Positions 1 to 9,949 of a DNA stretch of 59,372 nt are shown here, one piece after another; position 1 is the stretch's first letter, and every line of letters begins with the position of its first letter. The notes under the pieces are model-generated. The model was given only the letters and a program-made list of their open reading frames with translations. It did no database searches and was not told the origin of the DNA. Location: positions 1-59,372 of the forward strand of contig JAUNHU010000007.1 in assembly GCA_030523825.1 (NCBI GenBank). Reading direction: 5' to 3'. Position numbers and translations under genes: made by a program. This DNA is from Lautropia sp. (lineage in GTDB: Bacteria; Pseudomonadota; Gammaproteobacteria; Burkholderiales; Burkholderiaceae_E).

Positions 1-1
1 G

Positions 2-34
2 TTCATCCGCCTGATGCACGAGGAGCAGACATGA
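2..34 (+). CDS. ABC transporter ATP-binding protein, C-terminal end only
   Basis: Only the last ten codons are in the window; they read FIRLMHEEQT followed by TGA. The stop overlaps the start of the downstream ABC-2 permease in an ATGA arrangement, which suggests translational coupling of the two genes. From that coupling I infer the ATPase subunit of the same exporter. No catalytic motif is visible because the rest of the gene lies outside the window. Confidence 0.6.
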   Translation, partial: FIRLMHEEQT

Positions 35-786
35 CGGGCTTCATGACGCTGTTGAAGAAGGAAGTGCTGCGCTTCTGGAAGGTGGCTTTCCAGACCATTG
101 CCGCGCCGGTGCTGTCGGCGTTGCTGTATCTGATGATCTTCTCGCATGCACTCACCGGGCGGGTGGAGGTGTTTCCGGGCGTCTCGTACACCAGCTTTCT
201 GGTGCCGGGGCTGGTGATGATGTCACTGTTGCAGAACGCCTTTGCCAATGCCTCGTCCTCGCTCATCCAGAGCAAGGTGAGCGGCAATCTGGTCTTCGTG
301 CTGCTGGCACCGCTGCGGCCGGTGGAGCTGTATGGCGGCTATGTGCTGGCCGCGATGGTGCGTGGCGTGGTCGTGGGGCTGGGGGTGATGCTGGTTACAT
401 TGTTCTTCGCCTCGCTGGGCCTGAGTCATCCGTGGTGGGCGCTGGTTTTTGCGGTGCTGGGCGCCGGTATCATGGGCACGCTGGGCCTGCTGGCCGGTAT
501 CTGGGCCGAAAAGTACGATCAGATCGCCACCTTCCAGAACTTCCTGATCACGCCGCTCACCTTCCTGTCGGGGGTGTTCTACTCGGTGCATTCGCTGCCG
601 CCGTTCTGGCACATGGCCTCGCACTTCAATCCCTTCTTCTACATGGTCGATGGCTTCCGCTACGGCTTCTTCGGCCAGTCGGACATCGACCCGTGGCACT
701 CGCTGGCCGTGGTCAGCCTGAGCTGGCTGGTGCTGGGCATCGTGGCAATGCGGCTCCTGAAAAGCGGCTATCACCTGCGGGGCTGA
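31..786 (+). CDS. ABC-2 type transporter permease (YadH-like)
   Basis: This 251-residue inner-membrane protein is the permease half of an ABC-2 exporter. It has about six hydrophobic segments. The conserved ABC-2 core is visible as an SFLVPGLVMM segment near residue 55, a long amphipathic stretch around KVSGNLVFVLLAPLRP, and the PLTFLSGVFYS segment near residue 175 followed by NPFFYMVDGFRYG. The length is normal for the YadH family. The start overlaps the stop of the upstream ATPase by 4 nt, so the two are probably co-translated. The substrate is unknown. In related genomes this pair lies upstream of a BolA protein and murA; here BolA follows but murA does not. Confidence 0.9.
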   Translation: MTGFMTLLKKEVLRFWKVAFQTIAAPVLSALLYLMIFSHALTGRVEVFPGVSYTSFLVPGLVMMSLLQNAFANASSSLIQSKVSGNLVFVLLAPLRPVELYGGYVLAAMVRGVVVGLGVMLVTLFFASLGLSHPWWALVFAVLGAGIMGTLGLLAGIWAEKYDQIATFQNFLITPLTFLSGVFYSVHSLPPFWHMASHFNPFFYMVDGFRYGFFGQSDIDPWHSLAVVSLSWLVLGIVAMRLLKSGYHLRG

Positions 787-882
787 GGGCGCAGCCCGGA
801 AAATGGGGTATCGGCCGGGGACGGGCTTCGTCTCTGGCTACAATAGGCGGCTTTCGCGGTTTTTGCCGCCTGGAGATTGTTC

Positions 883-1128
883 GTGGTTTCCCCCCAGCAA
901 GTTCAAGCCTACATTGCCGAAGGGCTCGCCTGCACCCATCTGGAAGTGGATGGTGACGGCCGCCATTTCGACGCCATCATCGTCTCGGATGCCTTCGAGG
1001 GCAAGCGGCCGGTGCAGCGCCACCAGATCGTCTATGGCGTGCTGGGCGACCGGATGAAGGAAGAAATCCATGCGCTGTCGATCAAGGCCGTGACGCCGGC
1101 CGAATGGCAGGCGATGCTCGACGCCTGA
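883..1128 (+). CDS. BolA/IbaG family protein
   Basis: This is an 81-residue BolA-fold protein. Family members bind monothiol glutaredoxins and take part in iron-sulfur cluster handling or stress response. The typical elements are an N-terminal helix beginning VSPQQVQAYI, a central strand HLEVDGDGRHFDAIIVSDAF, and the C-terminal RHQIVYGVLGDRMKEEIHALSIKA helix-strand unit. I chose the GTG at 883 because a GGAG motif at 872-875 lies seven bases upstream; the in-frame TTG at 877 is too close to it. A Grx4-type glutaredoxin, the usual BolA partner, is encoded far away at 51745-52065. murA, often the next gene, is absent. Confidence 0.85.
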   Translation: MVSPQQVQAYIAEGLACTHLEVDGDGRHFDAIIVSDAFEGKRPVQRHQIVYGVLGDRMKEEIHALSIKAVTPAEWQAMLDA

Positions 1129-1307
1129 TGGCTGCCTCCTGCGCAGGGCGCGCCTGGTGTGTGGCAGGGCTGGAAGCCTGACCTGCGCCGGCCGTATCCG
1201 GCAGTGAGAAGGCGGGACGCCGCGCACCGCATGCGGATGATCCTGCCGGGCGCCGGTGATGCGCAGGGTGCATGTGGCAGGACACGATTTGAATGGGAGA
1301 TGGAGCG

Positions 1308-1967
1308 ATGCTGACATTGGCGCTATCGAAGGGCCGGATTCTGGACGACACCTCGGGGTTGCTGGCGCATTGCGGCATTCACCTCGATGACAAGGCAGCG
1401 GACAGCCGTGCGCTGATCCTGCCCACCGATGATCCCAACCTGCGTCTGCTGATCGTGCGCGCCAGCGATGTGCCCACCTATGTGCAGCATGGCGCGGCAG
1501 ACCTCGGCATTGCCGGGCGTGACGTGATGCTGGAGCACGGCGGCGAAGGCGTCTATCAGCCGGTGGACCTTGGCATTGGTCGCTGCCGGCTGTGTGTGGC
1601 TGCGCCCGAAGGTTTTGATTATGCCGAGGCCACGCGGCGTGGCCGTCGCCTGCGGGTCGCCACCAAGTATGTGCGTACCGCCAGCGAACATTTTGCGCGC
1701 AAGGGCGTGCATGTCGACATCATCAAGCTCTATGGCTCGATGGAACTGGCCCCGCTGGTGGGGCTGGCCGATGCCATCGTCGATGTGGTCTCTACCGGCA
1801 ATACCTTGAGGGCAAACCACCTCGTCGAGGTGGAGGACATCATGCCGATTTCGGCGCGCCTCATCGTCAATCAGGCGTCGCTGAAGATGCACCAGTCGCG
1901 GCTGGCGCCGCTGATCGCGCAGCTGGAGCAGGCTGCGCAGGTGAATTTTGCAGGCAAGGCAGTGTGA
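1308..1967 (+). CDS. hisG: ATP phosphoribosyltransferase catalytic subunit, short form
   Basis: HisG condenses ATP with PRPP, the first committed step of histidine synthesis. At 219 residues this is the short HisG form, which lacks the C-terminal regulatory domain and works with a HisZ subunit; no hisZ is in the window. The N-terminus [11 protein letters not shown] is typical, and the PRPP-binding loop [18 protein letters not shown] lies near residues 160-178. I use the ATG at 1308 rather than the in-frame ATG at 1293 because GGGAG at 1295-1299 is eight bases upstream. It opens the his operon directly after the BolA gene. Confidence 0.95.
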   Translation: MLTLALSKGRILDDTSGLLAHCGIHLDDKAADSRALILPTDDPNLRLLIVRASDVPTYVQHGAADLGIAGRDVMLEHGGEGVYQPVDLGIGRCRLCVAAPEGFDYAEATRRGRRLRVATKYVRTASEHFARKGVHVDIIKLYGSMELAPLVGLADAIVDVVSTGNTLRANHLVEVEDIMPISARLIVNQASLKMHQSRLAPLIAQLEQAAQVNFAGKAV

Positions 1968-2060
1968 TGGGCACGCAGCGTGTCTGGGCGATGGCCAATG
2001 AAGGGGCGGGCGTGCGCCGGCTCTGAAGACGAAGGAAAAAAACAGGACAAGGGCAGCAGC

Positions 2061-4685
2061 ATGAATGCAGCGGACAGGGACATCATCAATCGGCTCGATG
2101 TGAGCGATGCGGATTTCGAGGCACGGTTGCAGCGGCTGCTGGCGTGGAGCCCCGAGCAGGATTCGCAGATCGAGCAGGCAGTGGCCGACATTCTCGCGGA
2201 CGTGCGCGCACGCGGGGACGAGGCGCTGCTGGAATACACCCGGCGCTTCGACCGGGTGGAGGTGGCCGAGGCTGCCGCGCTGCGCCTGTCTGCCGCCGAG
2301 CTGAAGGCTGCGTTCGACAGCCTCGGTGAAACCGAGCGTCGCGGCCTGGAGCTGGCCGCCGAGCGCATCCGTCGCTATCACGAGCATCAGCGCGGCGTGT
2401 CGTGGTCATACACCGAAGTCGATGGCACGCGGCTGGGGCAGCGGGTGCTGCCGCTCGACCGTGTCGGTCTCTATGTGCCGGGTGGCAAGGCGGCCTATCC
2501 GTCGTCGGTGCTGATGAATGCCATTCCCGCCCGGGTTGCGGGTGTGAAGGAACTGGTGATGGTGGTGCCCACGCCCGGCGGTGTGCGCAATGCGGCGGTG
2601 CTGGCTGCTGCCCATCTGGCCGGTGTCGATGAGGTGTATGCCATTGGCGGTGCGCAGGCCGTGGCGGCGCTGGCCTACGGCACGGCGATGATCCGGCCGG
2701 TGGACAAGATCGTCGGGCCGGGCAATGCCTATGTGGCTGAGGCCAAGCGGCGCGTGTTCGGCACGGTCGGCATCGACATGATTGCCGGGCCGTCGGAAAT
2801 TCTGGTGGTGGCCGATGCTTCGGTGCCTGCCGACTGGGTGGCGATGGACCTGTTCTCGCAGGCCGAGCACGACGAGATGGCGCAGGCCATCCTCATTTCG
2901 CCCGATGCCGGTTATCTGGATGAGGTGGCTGCCTCGATTGCAAGACAGTTGCCGTCGATGCCGCGTGCGGCCGTCATTGCGAAATCGCTGGCCGATCGCG
3001 GTGCGCTGATTCATGTGAACGACATGAAGGAGGCGGCCGAACTCGTCAACCGGGTTGCGCCCGAACATCTGGAGCTGGCGGTGTCCGATGCTTCGGAACT
3101 GCTGGCAGACATCCGTCATGCGGGCGCCATCTTTGTGGGCGCCTGGGGCTGCGAGGCGCTGGGCGATTATTGCGCCGGCCCCAGCCACGTGCTGCCCACC
3201 ATGCGCACGCCGCGTTTTTCGTCGCCGCTGGGCGTGTACGACTTCCAGAAGCGCAGCAGTCTCATCGAGCCGTCGGCCGAATCGGCAAGACGGCTGGGTC
3301 GCGTCACCGCTGTGCTGGCACGGGCCGAAGGGCTGGAAGCGCATGCGCAGAGCGCCGAATACCGGGTGAATGCCGATGCGTCGGCTGTGGCGGATGTTGA
3401 AGGTCTGGCGAGCGAAGGGCGTACCGCTGCGGCGGATGGTGCTGCTCGCGGCATGGGGGCGGGCGTGGCAGATGCGGGATCGGCTTCTGTCGGTGCTGCT
3501 GGTGCGGCCGCGCAGGAAGGTTCGTCTGATCGCGCCGTTTCGCCCGCGCAGGTGCGTTCGGTGATGCAGCGCGTGGTGCGCCCCGATGTGCAGGCGATGT
3601 CTGCCTATGTGGTGGCCGATGCACGCGGGCTGGTGAAGCTGGATGCGATGGAAAATCCCTATCCGCTGCCCACCGACCTGTCGGAGGCACTGGGTGTGCA
3701 TCTGGCCAATCAGGCGCTCAACCGTTATCCGTCCGGTTCGTATGCCCGCCTGAAGCAGGCCATTGCACAGCATGACGGGCTGCCCGATGCGCGGATGCTG
3801 GTGCTGGGCAATGGTTCGGATGAACTGATTTCGCTGCTGGCGATGCTGGTGGCGCAGCCCGGTGCGGTGGTGATGGCACCGTCGCCTTCCTTCGTCATGT
3901 ACGAAATGTCGGCGAAGCTGAACGGGCTTTCCTTCGTGCCGGTGCCGCTGCGGGCGGATTTCAGTCTCGACGTGGGCGCCATGCTGACGGCCATCGAACG
4001 CCATCGGCCGTCGCTGGTGTTTCTCTCGTATCCCAACAATCCCACCGGCAACCTGTTTGCCGATGAGGATATCGAGGCCATCCTGCGTGCCACTGACGGG
4101 CTGGTGGTGCTGGACGAAGCCTATGCGCCCTTTGCCGACGAGGCGAGCTGGATGCCGCGCCTGTCGCAATATCCGAATCTGGCGGTGATGCGCACCTGCT
4201 CGAAATGGGGGCTGGCCGGTGCCCGCATCGGTTATCTGGCGGCTGCGCCCGAGTGGATTGCGCAGATCGAGAAGGTGCGTCCGCCCTATAACGTGAGCGT
4301 GCTGGATGCGGAAACCGCCATCTTTGCATTGAGCAACTGGTCGCGCTTTGCGGCGCAGACGGCGCTCATCCGGGAAGATCGCAGCCGCCTGGCGGGTGAG
4401 CTGCTGCAATTGCGTTCACCCGACGGGCTGAGCGAGATCTTCCCCTCGTCGGCCAATTTCATTCTGGTGCGGCTGGCAGGCAGCGCCGATGCGGAGCCGT
4501 CGCGTGCCACCCGTGTGGCGGCCGTGATGCGTGAGATGCGGGTGCTGGTGAAGGACGCCAGTAGAATGCACCCGTTGCTGGCCAATTGCCTGCGGCTGAC
4601 GGTGGGTTCTCCCCCCGAAAACCGCGCGATGCTGGCGGCGCTGGCCGAGGCCCTGCGGGTGGTGCCGGCGCAGGATCAGGGCTGA
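2061..4685 (+). CDS. hisD-hisC: Fused histidinol dehydrogenase - histidinol-phosphate aminotransferase
   Basis: One uninterrupted frame of 874 codons carries two histidine enzymes that are usually separate. Residues 1-436 are His[31 protein letters not shown], the AEHDE zinc-ligand region, APEHLEL and [13 protein letters not shown] are all present. Residues about 437-500 are an Ala/Gly/Ser-rich linker. From about residue 501 the protein is HisC, a class I/II PLP aminotransferase, with [19 protein letters not shown] and the PLP-lysine motif [14 protein letters not shown]. HisC would supply histidinol phosphate, HisD would oxidise histidinol to histidine. I chose the ATG at 2061 (MNAADRDI); an upstream in-frame extension to 1980 is unconserved in character. 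A sequencing error removing a stop cannot be excluded, but the linker is in frame throughout. Confidence 0.93.
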   Translation: MNAADRDIINRLDVSDADFEARLQRLLAWSPEQDSQIEQAVADILADVRARGDEALLEYTRRFDRVEVAEAAALRLSAAELKAAFDSLGETERRGLELAAERIRRYHEHQRGVSWSYTEVDGTRLGQRVLPLDRVGLYVPGGKAAYPSSVLMNAIPARVAGVKELVMVVPTPGGVRNAAVLAAAHLAGVDEVYAIGGAQAVAALAYGTAMIRPVDKIVGPGNAYVAEAKRRVFGTVGIDMIAGPSEILVVADASVPADWVAMDLFSQAEHDEMAQAILISPDAGYLDEVAASIARQLPSMPRAAVIAKSLADRGALIHVNDMKEAAELVNRVAPEHLELAVSDASELLADIRHAGAIFVGAWGCEALGDYCAGPSHVLPTMRTPRFSSPLGVYDFQKRSSLIEPSAESARRLGRVTAVLARAEGLEAHAQSAEYRVNADASAVADVEGLASEGRTAAADGAARGMGAGVADAGSASVGAAGAAAQEGSSDRAVSPAQVRSVMQRVVRPDVQAMSAYVVADARGLVKLDAMENPYPLPTDLSEALGVHLANQALNRYPSGSYARLKQAIAQHDGLPDARMLVLGNGSDELISLLAMLVAQPGAVVMAPSPSFVMYEMSAKLNGLSFVPVPLRADFSLDVGAMLTAIERHRPSLVFLSYPNNPTGNLFADEDIEAILRATDGLVVLDEAYAPFADEASWMPRLSQYPNLAVMRTCSKWGLAGARIGYLAAAPEWIAQIEKVRPPYNVSVLDAETAIFALSNWSRFAAQTALIREDRSRLAGELLQLRSPDGLSEIFPSSANFILVRLAGSADAEPSRATRVAAVMREMRVLVKDASRMHPLLANCLRLTVGSPPENRAMLAALAEALRVVPAQDQG

Positions 4686-4727
4686 CCGGGCCGAATCAGG
4701 GTTCCAGAGGAATATCGGGGAATTTTC

Positions 4728-5321
4728 ATGCGCATTGCCGAAGTAAGCCGCAACACCAACGAAACCCGCATCACCGTGCGCGTGAATCTGGACGGCACGG
4801 GAAAGGCCAGCCTGGCAACGGGCGTGCCCTTTTTCGAGCACATGCTGGATCAGATTGCCCGGCATGGTCTGGTCGATCTGACCATTGAGGCCGAGGGCGA
4901 CCTGCACATCGACGATCATCACACCGTCGAGGATGTGGGCATCACGCTGGGGCAGGCACTGGCGCAGGCGCTGGGCGACAAGCGGGGCATCCGTCGCTAC
5001 GGTCATGCCTATGTGCCGCTGGATGAAGCGCTGTCGCGCGTGGTGGTGGATTTTTCCGGCCGGCCGGGGCTGAGCTGGAACGTGGATTTCACCCGCGCGA
5101 TGATCGGCCGCTTCGATGTGGATCTGGCGCAGGAGTTCTTTCAGGGCCTCGTCAATCATGCGCAGATGACGCTGCACGTGGACAACATCCGCGGCACCAA
5201 TGCGCATCACCAGTGTGAAACCATCTTCAAGGCATTTGGCCGGGCGCTGCGCATGGCGGCCGAGGAAGATCCGCGTGCAGCCGGGCAGGTGCCGTCCACC
5301 AAGGGCAGTCTGGTGGGCTGA
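4728..5321 (+). CDS. hisB: Imidazoleglycerol-phosphate dehydratase
   Basis: HisB dehydrates imidazole glycerol phosphate to imidazole acetol phosphate, the substrate of the HisC half of the upstream fusion. The 197-residue length is that of the monofunctional enzyme, without the histidinol-phosphatase domain found in enterics. Manganese-ligand motifs are visible: [13 protein letters not shown] near residue 34, [11 protein letters not shown] near 62, [15 protein letters not shown] near 85, and [17 protein letters not shown] near 157. It lies 42 bp after hisD-hisC and is part of the same operon. Confidence 0.96.
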   Translation: MRIAEVSRNTNETRITVRVNLDGTGKASLATGVPFFEHMLDQIARHGLVDLTIEAEGDLHIDDHHTVEDVGITLGQALAQALGDKRGIRRYGHAYVPLDEALSRVVVDFSGRPGLSWNVDFTRAMIGRFDVDLAQEFFQGLVNHAQMTLHVDNIRGTNAHHQCETIFKAFGRALRMAAEEDPRAAGQVPSTKGSLVG

Positions 5322-5435
5322 TGGATATGTCGGACATGCAGGTATTTCGTGATGCGACCGGGGCAGTGTCTGTGGTGCAATCCGCACAGGTCGTCTTTCG
5401 GACGGTGTTTCCGATGAATGCAGGAGTTGCGTCGA

Positions 5436-6128
5436 ATGGCTGAAACCACGTCCACGGCGGGTAGTGCCAATTCCATTGCCATTGTCGATTTCGGCATGGG
5501 CAATCTGCGTTCGGTGGCGCGTGCCGTCGAGCATGTGGCGCCAAAGGCACGGGTGCGCATCACCGATGATCCGGCCGTCATCCGCGAGTCGGCCCGGGTG
5601 GTTTTTCCGGGGCAGGGGGCAATGCGCGATTGCATGCGCAGCCTGCGTGCCAAGCCCGGCCTCATCGACGCGGTGCGCCATGCCTGCGAGACCAAGCCGC
5701 TGCTGGGCATCTGCGTGGGCATGCAGATGCTGCTGGATGAAAGCGAGGAAGGGGCTGCCAGCGATGGTGATCGTGTCGTGCATACGCCGGCGCTGGGGCT
5801 GATGCCGGGGCGCGTGGTGCGTTTTCCGGCCGACGTGATGCAGGCAGCCGGCCATCTGAAGGTGCCGCACATGGGCTGGAACCGGGTGTTTCCCACCCGT
5901 GCGCACCCGGTGTGGGAAGGCATCGAGCCAGGCGCCTGGTTCTATTTCGTGCACAGCTATTTCGCGCAGCCCGATGATGCGGCGCATGTGGCAGCTACCA
6001 GTGCTTATGGGTTGGACTTTACCTGTGCACTGGCGCAGTCTAATATTTTCGCAACCCAGTTCCACCCTGAAAAGAGCGCGGCCAACGGGCTGCGGCTTTA
6101 TCAGAACTTCATCCACTGGAAACCATGA
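5436..6128 (+). CDS. hisH: Imidazole glycerol phosphate synthase glutaminase subunit
   Basis: HisH releases ammonia from glutamine and channels it to HisF. It is a class I glutamine amidotransferase: the nucleophile elbow GICVGMQ carries the catalytic cysteine near residue 92, and the HPEKSAANG segment near residue 209 supplies the histidine and glutamate. The oxyanion region GQGAMRDCM is also present. The start at 5436 (MAETTSTAG) is preferred over the in-frame ATG at 5418 because CAGGAG at 5421-5426 sits nine bases upstream. A 114-bp gap separates it from hisB. Confidence 0.95.
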   Translation: MAETTSTAGSANSIAIVDFGMGNLRSVARAVEHVAPKARVRITDDPAVIRESARVVFPGQGAMRDCMRSLRAKPGLIDAVRHACETKPLLGICVGMQMLLDESEEGAASDGDRVVHTPALGLMPGRVVRFPADVMQAAGHLKVPHMGWNRVFPTRAHPVWEGIEPGAWFYFVHSYFAQPDDAAHVAATSAYGLDFTCALAQSNIFATQFHPEKSAANGLRLYQNFIHWKP

Positions 6129-6306
6129 GGATTTCCTGAACACTGCGTTTCTGTTGCTGCAAGCCGTGTCTGTCATGGTTTCGTGAGTGCATCCGGCCGG
6201 GTGTGTTCGCGGGCGGGTTCCTCGTGCGCAGGCAGGGGGTGCCGGGCAGGTCGTTGTGGCGCGGGCCGTGTTTCAAGGTTCCTGAACCGCCACTGTTGTA
6301 TCTGTC

Positions 6307-7030
6307 ATGCTGCTGATTCCTGCGATCGACCTCAAGGACGGACGTTGTGTCCGCCTCAAACAAGGCAATCTCGATGACGAGACGGTCTTTTCCGATTCCC
6401 CCGCTGAAGTAGCCCGCCGCTGGCTGGATCTGGGCGCCGAGCGCATCCATCTGGTCGATCTGAATGGCGCCGTGGCCGGCAAGCCGCAGAATGCCGGCGC
6501 CGTGCGCGAGATCATCGAGGCCGTAGGCGCCGAGGTGCCGGTGCAGCTGGGCGGTGGCATCCGTTCGCTCGACACCATCGAGCGCTATCTGGATGCCGGC
6601 CTCAGCTACGTCATCATCGGCACTGCCGCCGTGAAGAACCCCGGTTTCCTGCACGATGCCTGCACGGCTTTTCCGGGGCAGATCATCGTCGGGCTGGATG
6701 CGCGTGACGGCAAGGTGGCCACCGATGGCTGGAGCAAGATCTCCCGGCATGACGTGGTCGAGCTGGCCCGCAAGTTCGTGGGCTACGGTATCGAGGGCAT
6801 CATCTACACCGACATTGGCCGCGACGGCATGCTGAGCGGCGTGAATGTGGAGGCCACGCAACGCCTGGCGCAGGCGGTGGACGTGCCGGTGATCGCCTCG
6901 GGCGGTGTCACCGACCTGTCGGACATCGACCGGCTGCTGGAAGTGGAAGACGACGGCGTGGCTGGCGTCATTCTCGGCCGCTCCATCTACGAAGGCACGC
7001 TGGATTTTGCGGCGGCGCTGGAACGTGTCA

Positions 7031-7038
<8 letters not shown>
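6307..7038 (+). CDS. hisA: Phosphoribosylformimino-5-aminoimidazole carboxamide ribotide isomerase
   Basis: HisA isomerises ProFAR to PRFAR, the substrate of the HisF-HisH synthase. The 243-residue (beta/alpha)8 barrel begins [16 protein letters not shown], where the aspartate of AIDLKDG is catalytic. The phosphate-binding halves QLGGGIRSL near residue 80 and [10 protein letters not shown] near residue 197 mirror each other, as expected for this duplicated barrel, and [12 protein letters not shown] carries the second catalytic aspartate. The gene ends inside hisF, with an 8-nt overlap, so the two are probably coupled. A 178-bp gap without a gene precedes it. Confidence 0.96.
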
Positions 7039-7813
<775 letters not shown>

Positions 7814-7997
7814 GCTTTCATGCTCGTGTTCCGTCCCGCGCTGACCTTGGTGTCGCGCGTTGGCGGGCTGGTTGTTCTGGCAGGTTGCGGCGCCCCCGCT
7901 CCTGATTGCGTTGCAGGGCGAGCGCCTTGCCTGTTGCAGACGGGGGAGGCTGTCGCGGCCGGGCACGTGCATGACACGCACCTGCTTCGGTTTTGCC

Positions 7998-8008
7998 GGG
8001 GGGGGGGG
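7998..8008 (+). repeat. Poly-G tract (11 G) between hisF and hisI
   Basis: Eleven consecutive G residues occur in the 251-bp gap between hisF and hisI, 56 bp before the hisI start. The rest of the gap shows no convincing gene; a weak 82-codon frame from 7820 has a lipobox-like LAGC but no other support. Homopolymers of this length can slip during replication, so length may vary between cells. Confidence 0.9.
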
Positions 8009-8064
8009 CGGTTGTGTCGCGGGGGCTCGCGGGATTGTTGGGTTTGGGTCAACAGGACAAAGGC

Positions 8065-8478
8065 ATGAATACAGATTGGCTGGATGAACTGCGCTGGCAG
8101 GACGATGGCCTGCTGCCGGCCATTGCCCAGGACGCGGCCACCGGCCGGGTGCTGATGGTGGCCTGGATGAACCGCGAGGCCTTGCAGGAAACCGTACAGA
8201 CCGGGCGGGGCGTGTATTTTTCGCGCTCGCGCGGAAAGTTGTGGCGCAAGGGTGAAGAATCCGGCAACTGGCAGCAGGTGAAGGAAGTGCGCACCGATTG
8301 CGATGGCGATGTCATCCTGTTGCAGATCGAGCAGCGTGGCGGCGTGGCCTGCCATACCGGGCGGGAGTCCTGCTTCTTCAGACGGCTGGATGTTGCGCCG
8401 GATGCTGAAGGGGCTGCCCGCTGGCAGACAACCGACCCGGTGCTGAAAGACCCGGCGCAGATGTACGGCGCCCACTGA
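8065..8478 (+). CDS. hisI: Phosphoribosyl-AMP cyclohydrolase
   Basis: HisI opens the purine ring of PR-AMP, the third step of histidine synthesis. The 137-residue protein is the monofunctional cyclohydrolase, with the PR-ATP pyrophosphohydrolase encoded separately by hisE downstream. The signature motifs are [10 protein letters not shown] near residue 32, [18 protein letters not shown] near 52, the metal-binding DCDGD near 79, and [11 protein letters not shown] near 95, whose cysteines bind zinc. An AGGA at 8054-8057 precedes the ATG at 8065, and the usual N-terminus begins there. Confidence 0.95.
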   Translation: MNTDWLDELRWQDDGLLPAIAQDAATGRVLMVAWMNREALQETVQTGRGVYFSRSRGKLWRKGEESGNWQQVKEVRTDCDGDVILLQIEQRGGVACHTGRESCFFRRLDVAPDAEGAARWQTTDPVLKDPAQMYGAH

Positions 8479-8550
8479 GGTGTGGTGCTCCTCGGACAGG
8501 GGGCTGGGGAGTGCGGTGACTGAGGTGCGGGTGTTGGTAAGGAAGCCCGG

Positions 8551-8597
8551 GCCTTGACGGCCCGCGGCGTCTTGTCAGCACACGCTTTGGGGGCCAG
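8551..8597 (+). repeat. Decayed fragment of the 268-bp inverted-repeat element
   Basis: This 47-bp stretch in the gap between hisI and hisE matches an internal part of the 268-bp elements at 52117-52384 and 54174-54441 at roughly 85 per cent by eye. The shared core starts GCCTTGACGG and includes the CAGCACAC motif. The terminal inverted repeats are missing, so it looks like an old, eroded copy. Confidence 0.65.
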
Positions 8598-8638
8598 TGC
8601 AGCTTAACAGGGCAGATCAAGGGCACAGATTATTGGGG

Positions 8639-8659
8639 AATGCAGAATGCAGAATGCTG
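8639..8659 (+). repeat. Heptamer direct repeats spanning the hisE start
   Basis: Two exact AATGCAG units (8639-8645 and 8646-8652) are followed by AATGCTG (8653-8659) and then AATGCAA. The hisE ATG at 8647 is inside the second unit. The first unit also offers an ATG (8640), but that frame ends at once in TGA. Loss or gain of a 7-nt unit would move the translation start context. Confidence 0.8.
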
Positions 8660-8994
8660 AATGCAAGAAAGCGTCGGCGGGCTTGCTGGCCCAGCTTGCG
8701 GATGTGATCGAATCACGCCGCGGTGGTGATCCGGCCCGCAGCTATGTGGCAAAGTTGCTGGCGGGCCATGAGGACAAGCTGCTGAAGAAGATCGGCGAGG
8801 AAGCCACCGAGCTGGTGATGGCGGCCAAGGATGGCCAGCCGGAAAAGATCGTGGCAGAGACGGCCGACCTGTGGTTTCATTCCCTGGTGGTTCTGGCGCG
8901 GCACGGATTGCGGCCGGAGCACGTGATGGCCGAGCTGGCGCGCCGCGAAGGGGTGTCCGGTATCGACGAGAAGGCCAGTCGTCCGGCTGAATGA
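8647..8994 (+). CDS. hisE: Phosphoribosyl-ATP pyrophosphohydrolase
   Basis: HisE hydrolyses PR-ATP to PR-AMP, the second step of the histidine pathway. The 115-residue all-alpha MazG-like protein has [12 protein letters not shown] near residue 15, the metal-binding segment [17 protein letters not shown] near residue 47, and [18 protein letters not shown] near 70, which carry the acidic ligands of the family. The start is within a heptamer repeat and lacks a clear ribosome-binding site (only GGGGAA just upstream), so initiation may begin at a different in-frame codon. It follows hisI by 168 bp, a gap that holds a mobile-element remnant. Confidence 0.93.
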   Translation: MQNAECKKASAGLLAQLADVIESRRGGDPARSYVAKLLAGHEDKLLKKIGEEATELVMAAKDGQPEKIVAETADLWFHSLVVLARHGLRPEHVMAELARREGVSGIDEKASRPAE

Positions 8995-9013
8995 AGAATT
9001 ACGGAGGTTTCTG

Positions 9014-9421
9014 ATGGCTGAAGCAGGCAAAGAGGGGATGGCACAGGCTGCCGTGGCAGGGTTGGACGCCAACGGGCAGCTGCATGACTGTCTGTTCTGC
9101 CGGATTGCGCGCGGCGAGATTCCGGCACGCAAGGTGTATGAAGACGATCAGGCCGTTGCCTTTCATGACATCAACCCGAGCGCCCGGGTGCATTTCCTGA
9201 TCGTGCCGAAGCGCCATGTGGTCAATCTCTACGATGCCGACGAGCGCGAAAAGCCGCTGCTGGGCCACCTGTTTTCGCTGTGCGGCCGCCTGGCCCGCGA
9301 GCAGGGGCTGGAGAACGGCTTCAAGACCCAGGTCAACAGCGGGGCGGCCGGTGGGCAGGAGGTGTATCATCTGCACATTCATGTCCTGGGCGGAGGTCCG
9401 GCCGCAGCCCGTGCCGGCTGA
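9014..9421 (+). CDS. HIT family protein (HINT-like nucleotide hydrolase)
   Basis: This is a histidine-triad nucleotide-binding protein; HINT enzymes hydrolyse phosphoramidates such as AMP-lysine. The 135-residue sequence has CLFCRIARGEIPA near residue 26, FHDINPSARVHFLIVPKRH near 50, and the triad HLHIHVLGG near residue 118, whose middle histidine is the nucleophile. The N-terminus is about 20 residues longer than usual. A strong GGAGG at 9003-9007 precedes the ATG. It sits between hisE and tatA, as is common in Burkholderiales. Confidence 0.92.
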   Translation: MAEAGKEGMAQAAVAGLDANGQLHDCLFCRIARGEIPARKVYEDDQAVAFHDINPSARVHFLIVPKRHVVNLYDADEREKPLLGHLFSLCGRLAREQGLENGFKTQVNSGAAGGQEVYHLHIHVLGGGPAAARAG

Positions 9422-9527
9422 TCGCGGCATCTGCCTTGTCCCCGGTCCCACCAGCCCCCATGTGCTGGGGGTGAGAGAATCGTTTGCCGGCCGCAGTGCG
9501 CAGCCGGGCATTCAGGAGTGTTGAACA

Positions 9528-9770
9528 ATGGGTTCCATGAGCATCTGGCACTGGCTGATCGTGCTGGTGGTTGTCATGCTGGTGTTTGGCACCAAGCGCA
9601 TCAAGAACATCGGTACCGACCTGGGCGCTGCCATCAAGGGCTTCAAGGAAGGTGTGAAGGACGGCGTTTCCGACGAACCGGCCAAGCCGGCCGTGCCGCC
9701 CAGCGTCACGCAGTCGCAGCAGGCGGCCGATCCGAACACCGTCGATGTCGAGGCCAAGACCAAGGTCTGA
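9528..9770 (+). CDS. tatA: Sec-independent protein translocase subunit TatA
   Basis: TatA forms the variable pore-like part of the twin-arginine translocase. The 80-residue protein has one N-terminal membrane helix ([21 protein letters not shown]), the [10 protein letters not shown] hinge typical of the family, an amphipathic helix [14 protein letters not shown], and a short charged tail. AGGAG at about 9515-9519 precedes the ATG. tatB and tatC follow in the same direction. Confidence 0.95.
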   Translation: MGSMSIWHWLIVLVVVMLVFGTKRIKNIGTDLGAAIKGFKEGVKDGVSDEPAKPAVPPSVTQSQQAADPNTVDVEAKTKV

Positions 9771-9949
9771 CGGCACGCCGCGATTCCGGCGGCGTTGCGG
9801 TGTCTCCGTGGTTGTCTTGTGCAACCTGTCGGGGCAGCCTGGCGCCGTCAATCCAGCGCAAGCCTTCGTCCGGAGGCCGGTCGATCATCGTCGGCCGGCT
9901 TCTTTCGTGTCCTGAATCCGTCTTCCTTCTCCTCCACATTCACTGAGCG

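Noticed and set aside
2406-4409. Long reverse-strand open frame (667 codons) opposite hisD-hisC
   Set aside because: GC-rich codon bias keeps the antisense frame open; the product is His/Arg/Gln-rich with no domain, while the plus strand has clear HisD and HisC motifs. The same holds for 4416-6176 and 11903-14200 on the minus strand.
7820-8068. Small lipoprotein-like frame between hisF and hisI
   Set aside because: It has a LAGC motif, but no ribosome-binding site, it crosses the G11 tract, and its later part is low-complexity Arg/Cys/Gly. Not enough for a gene.
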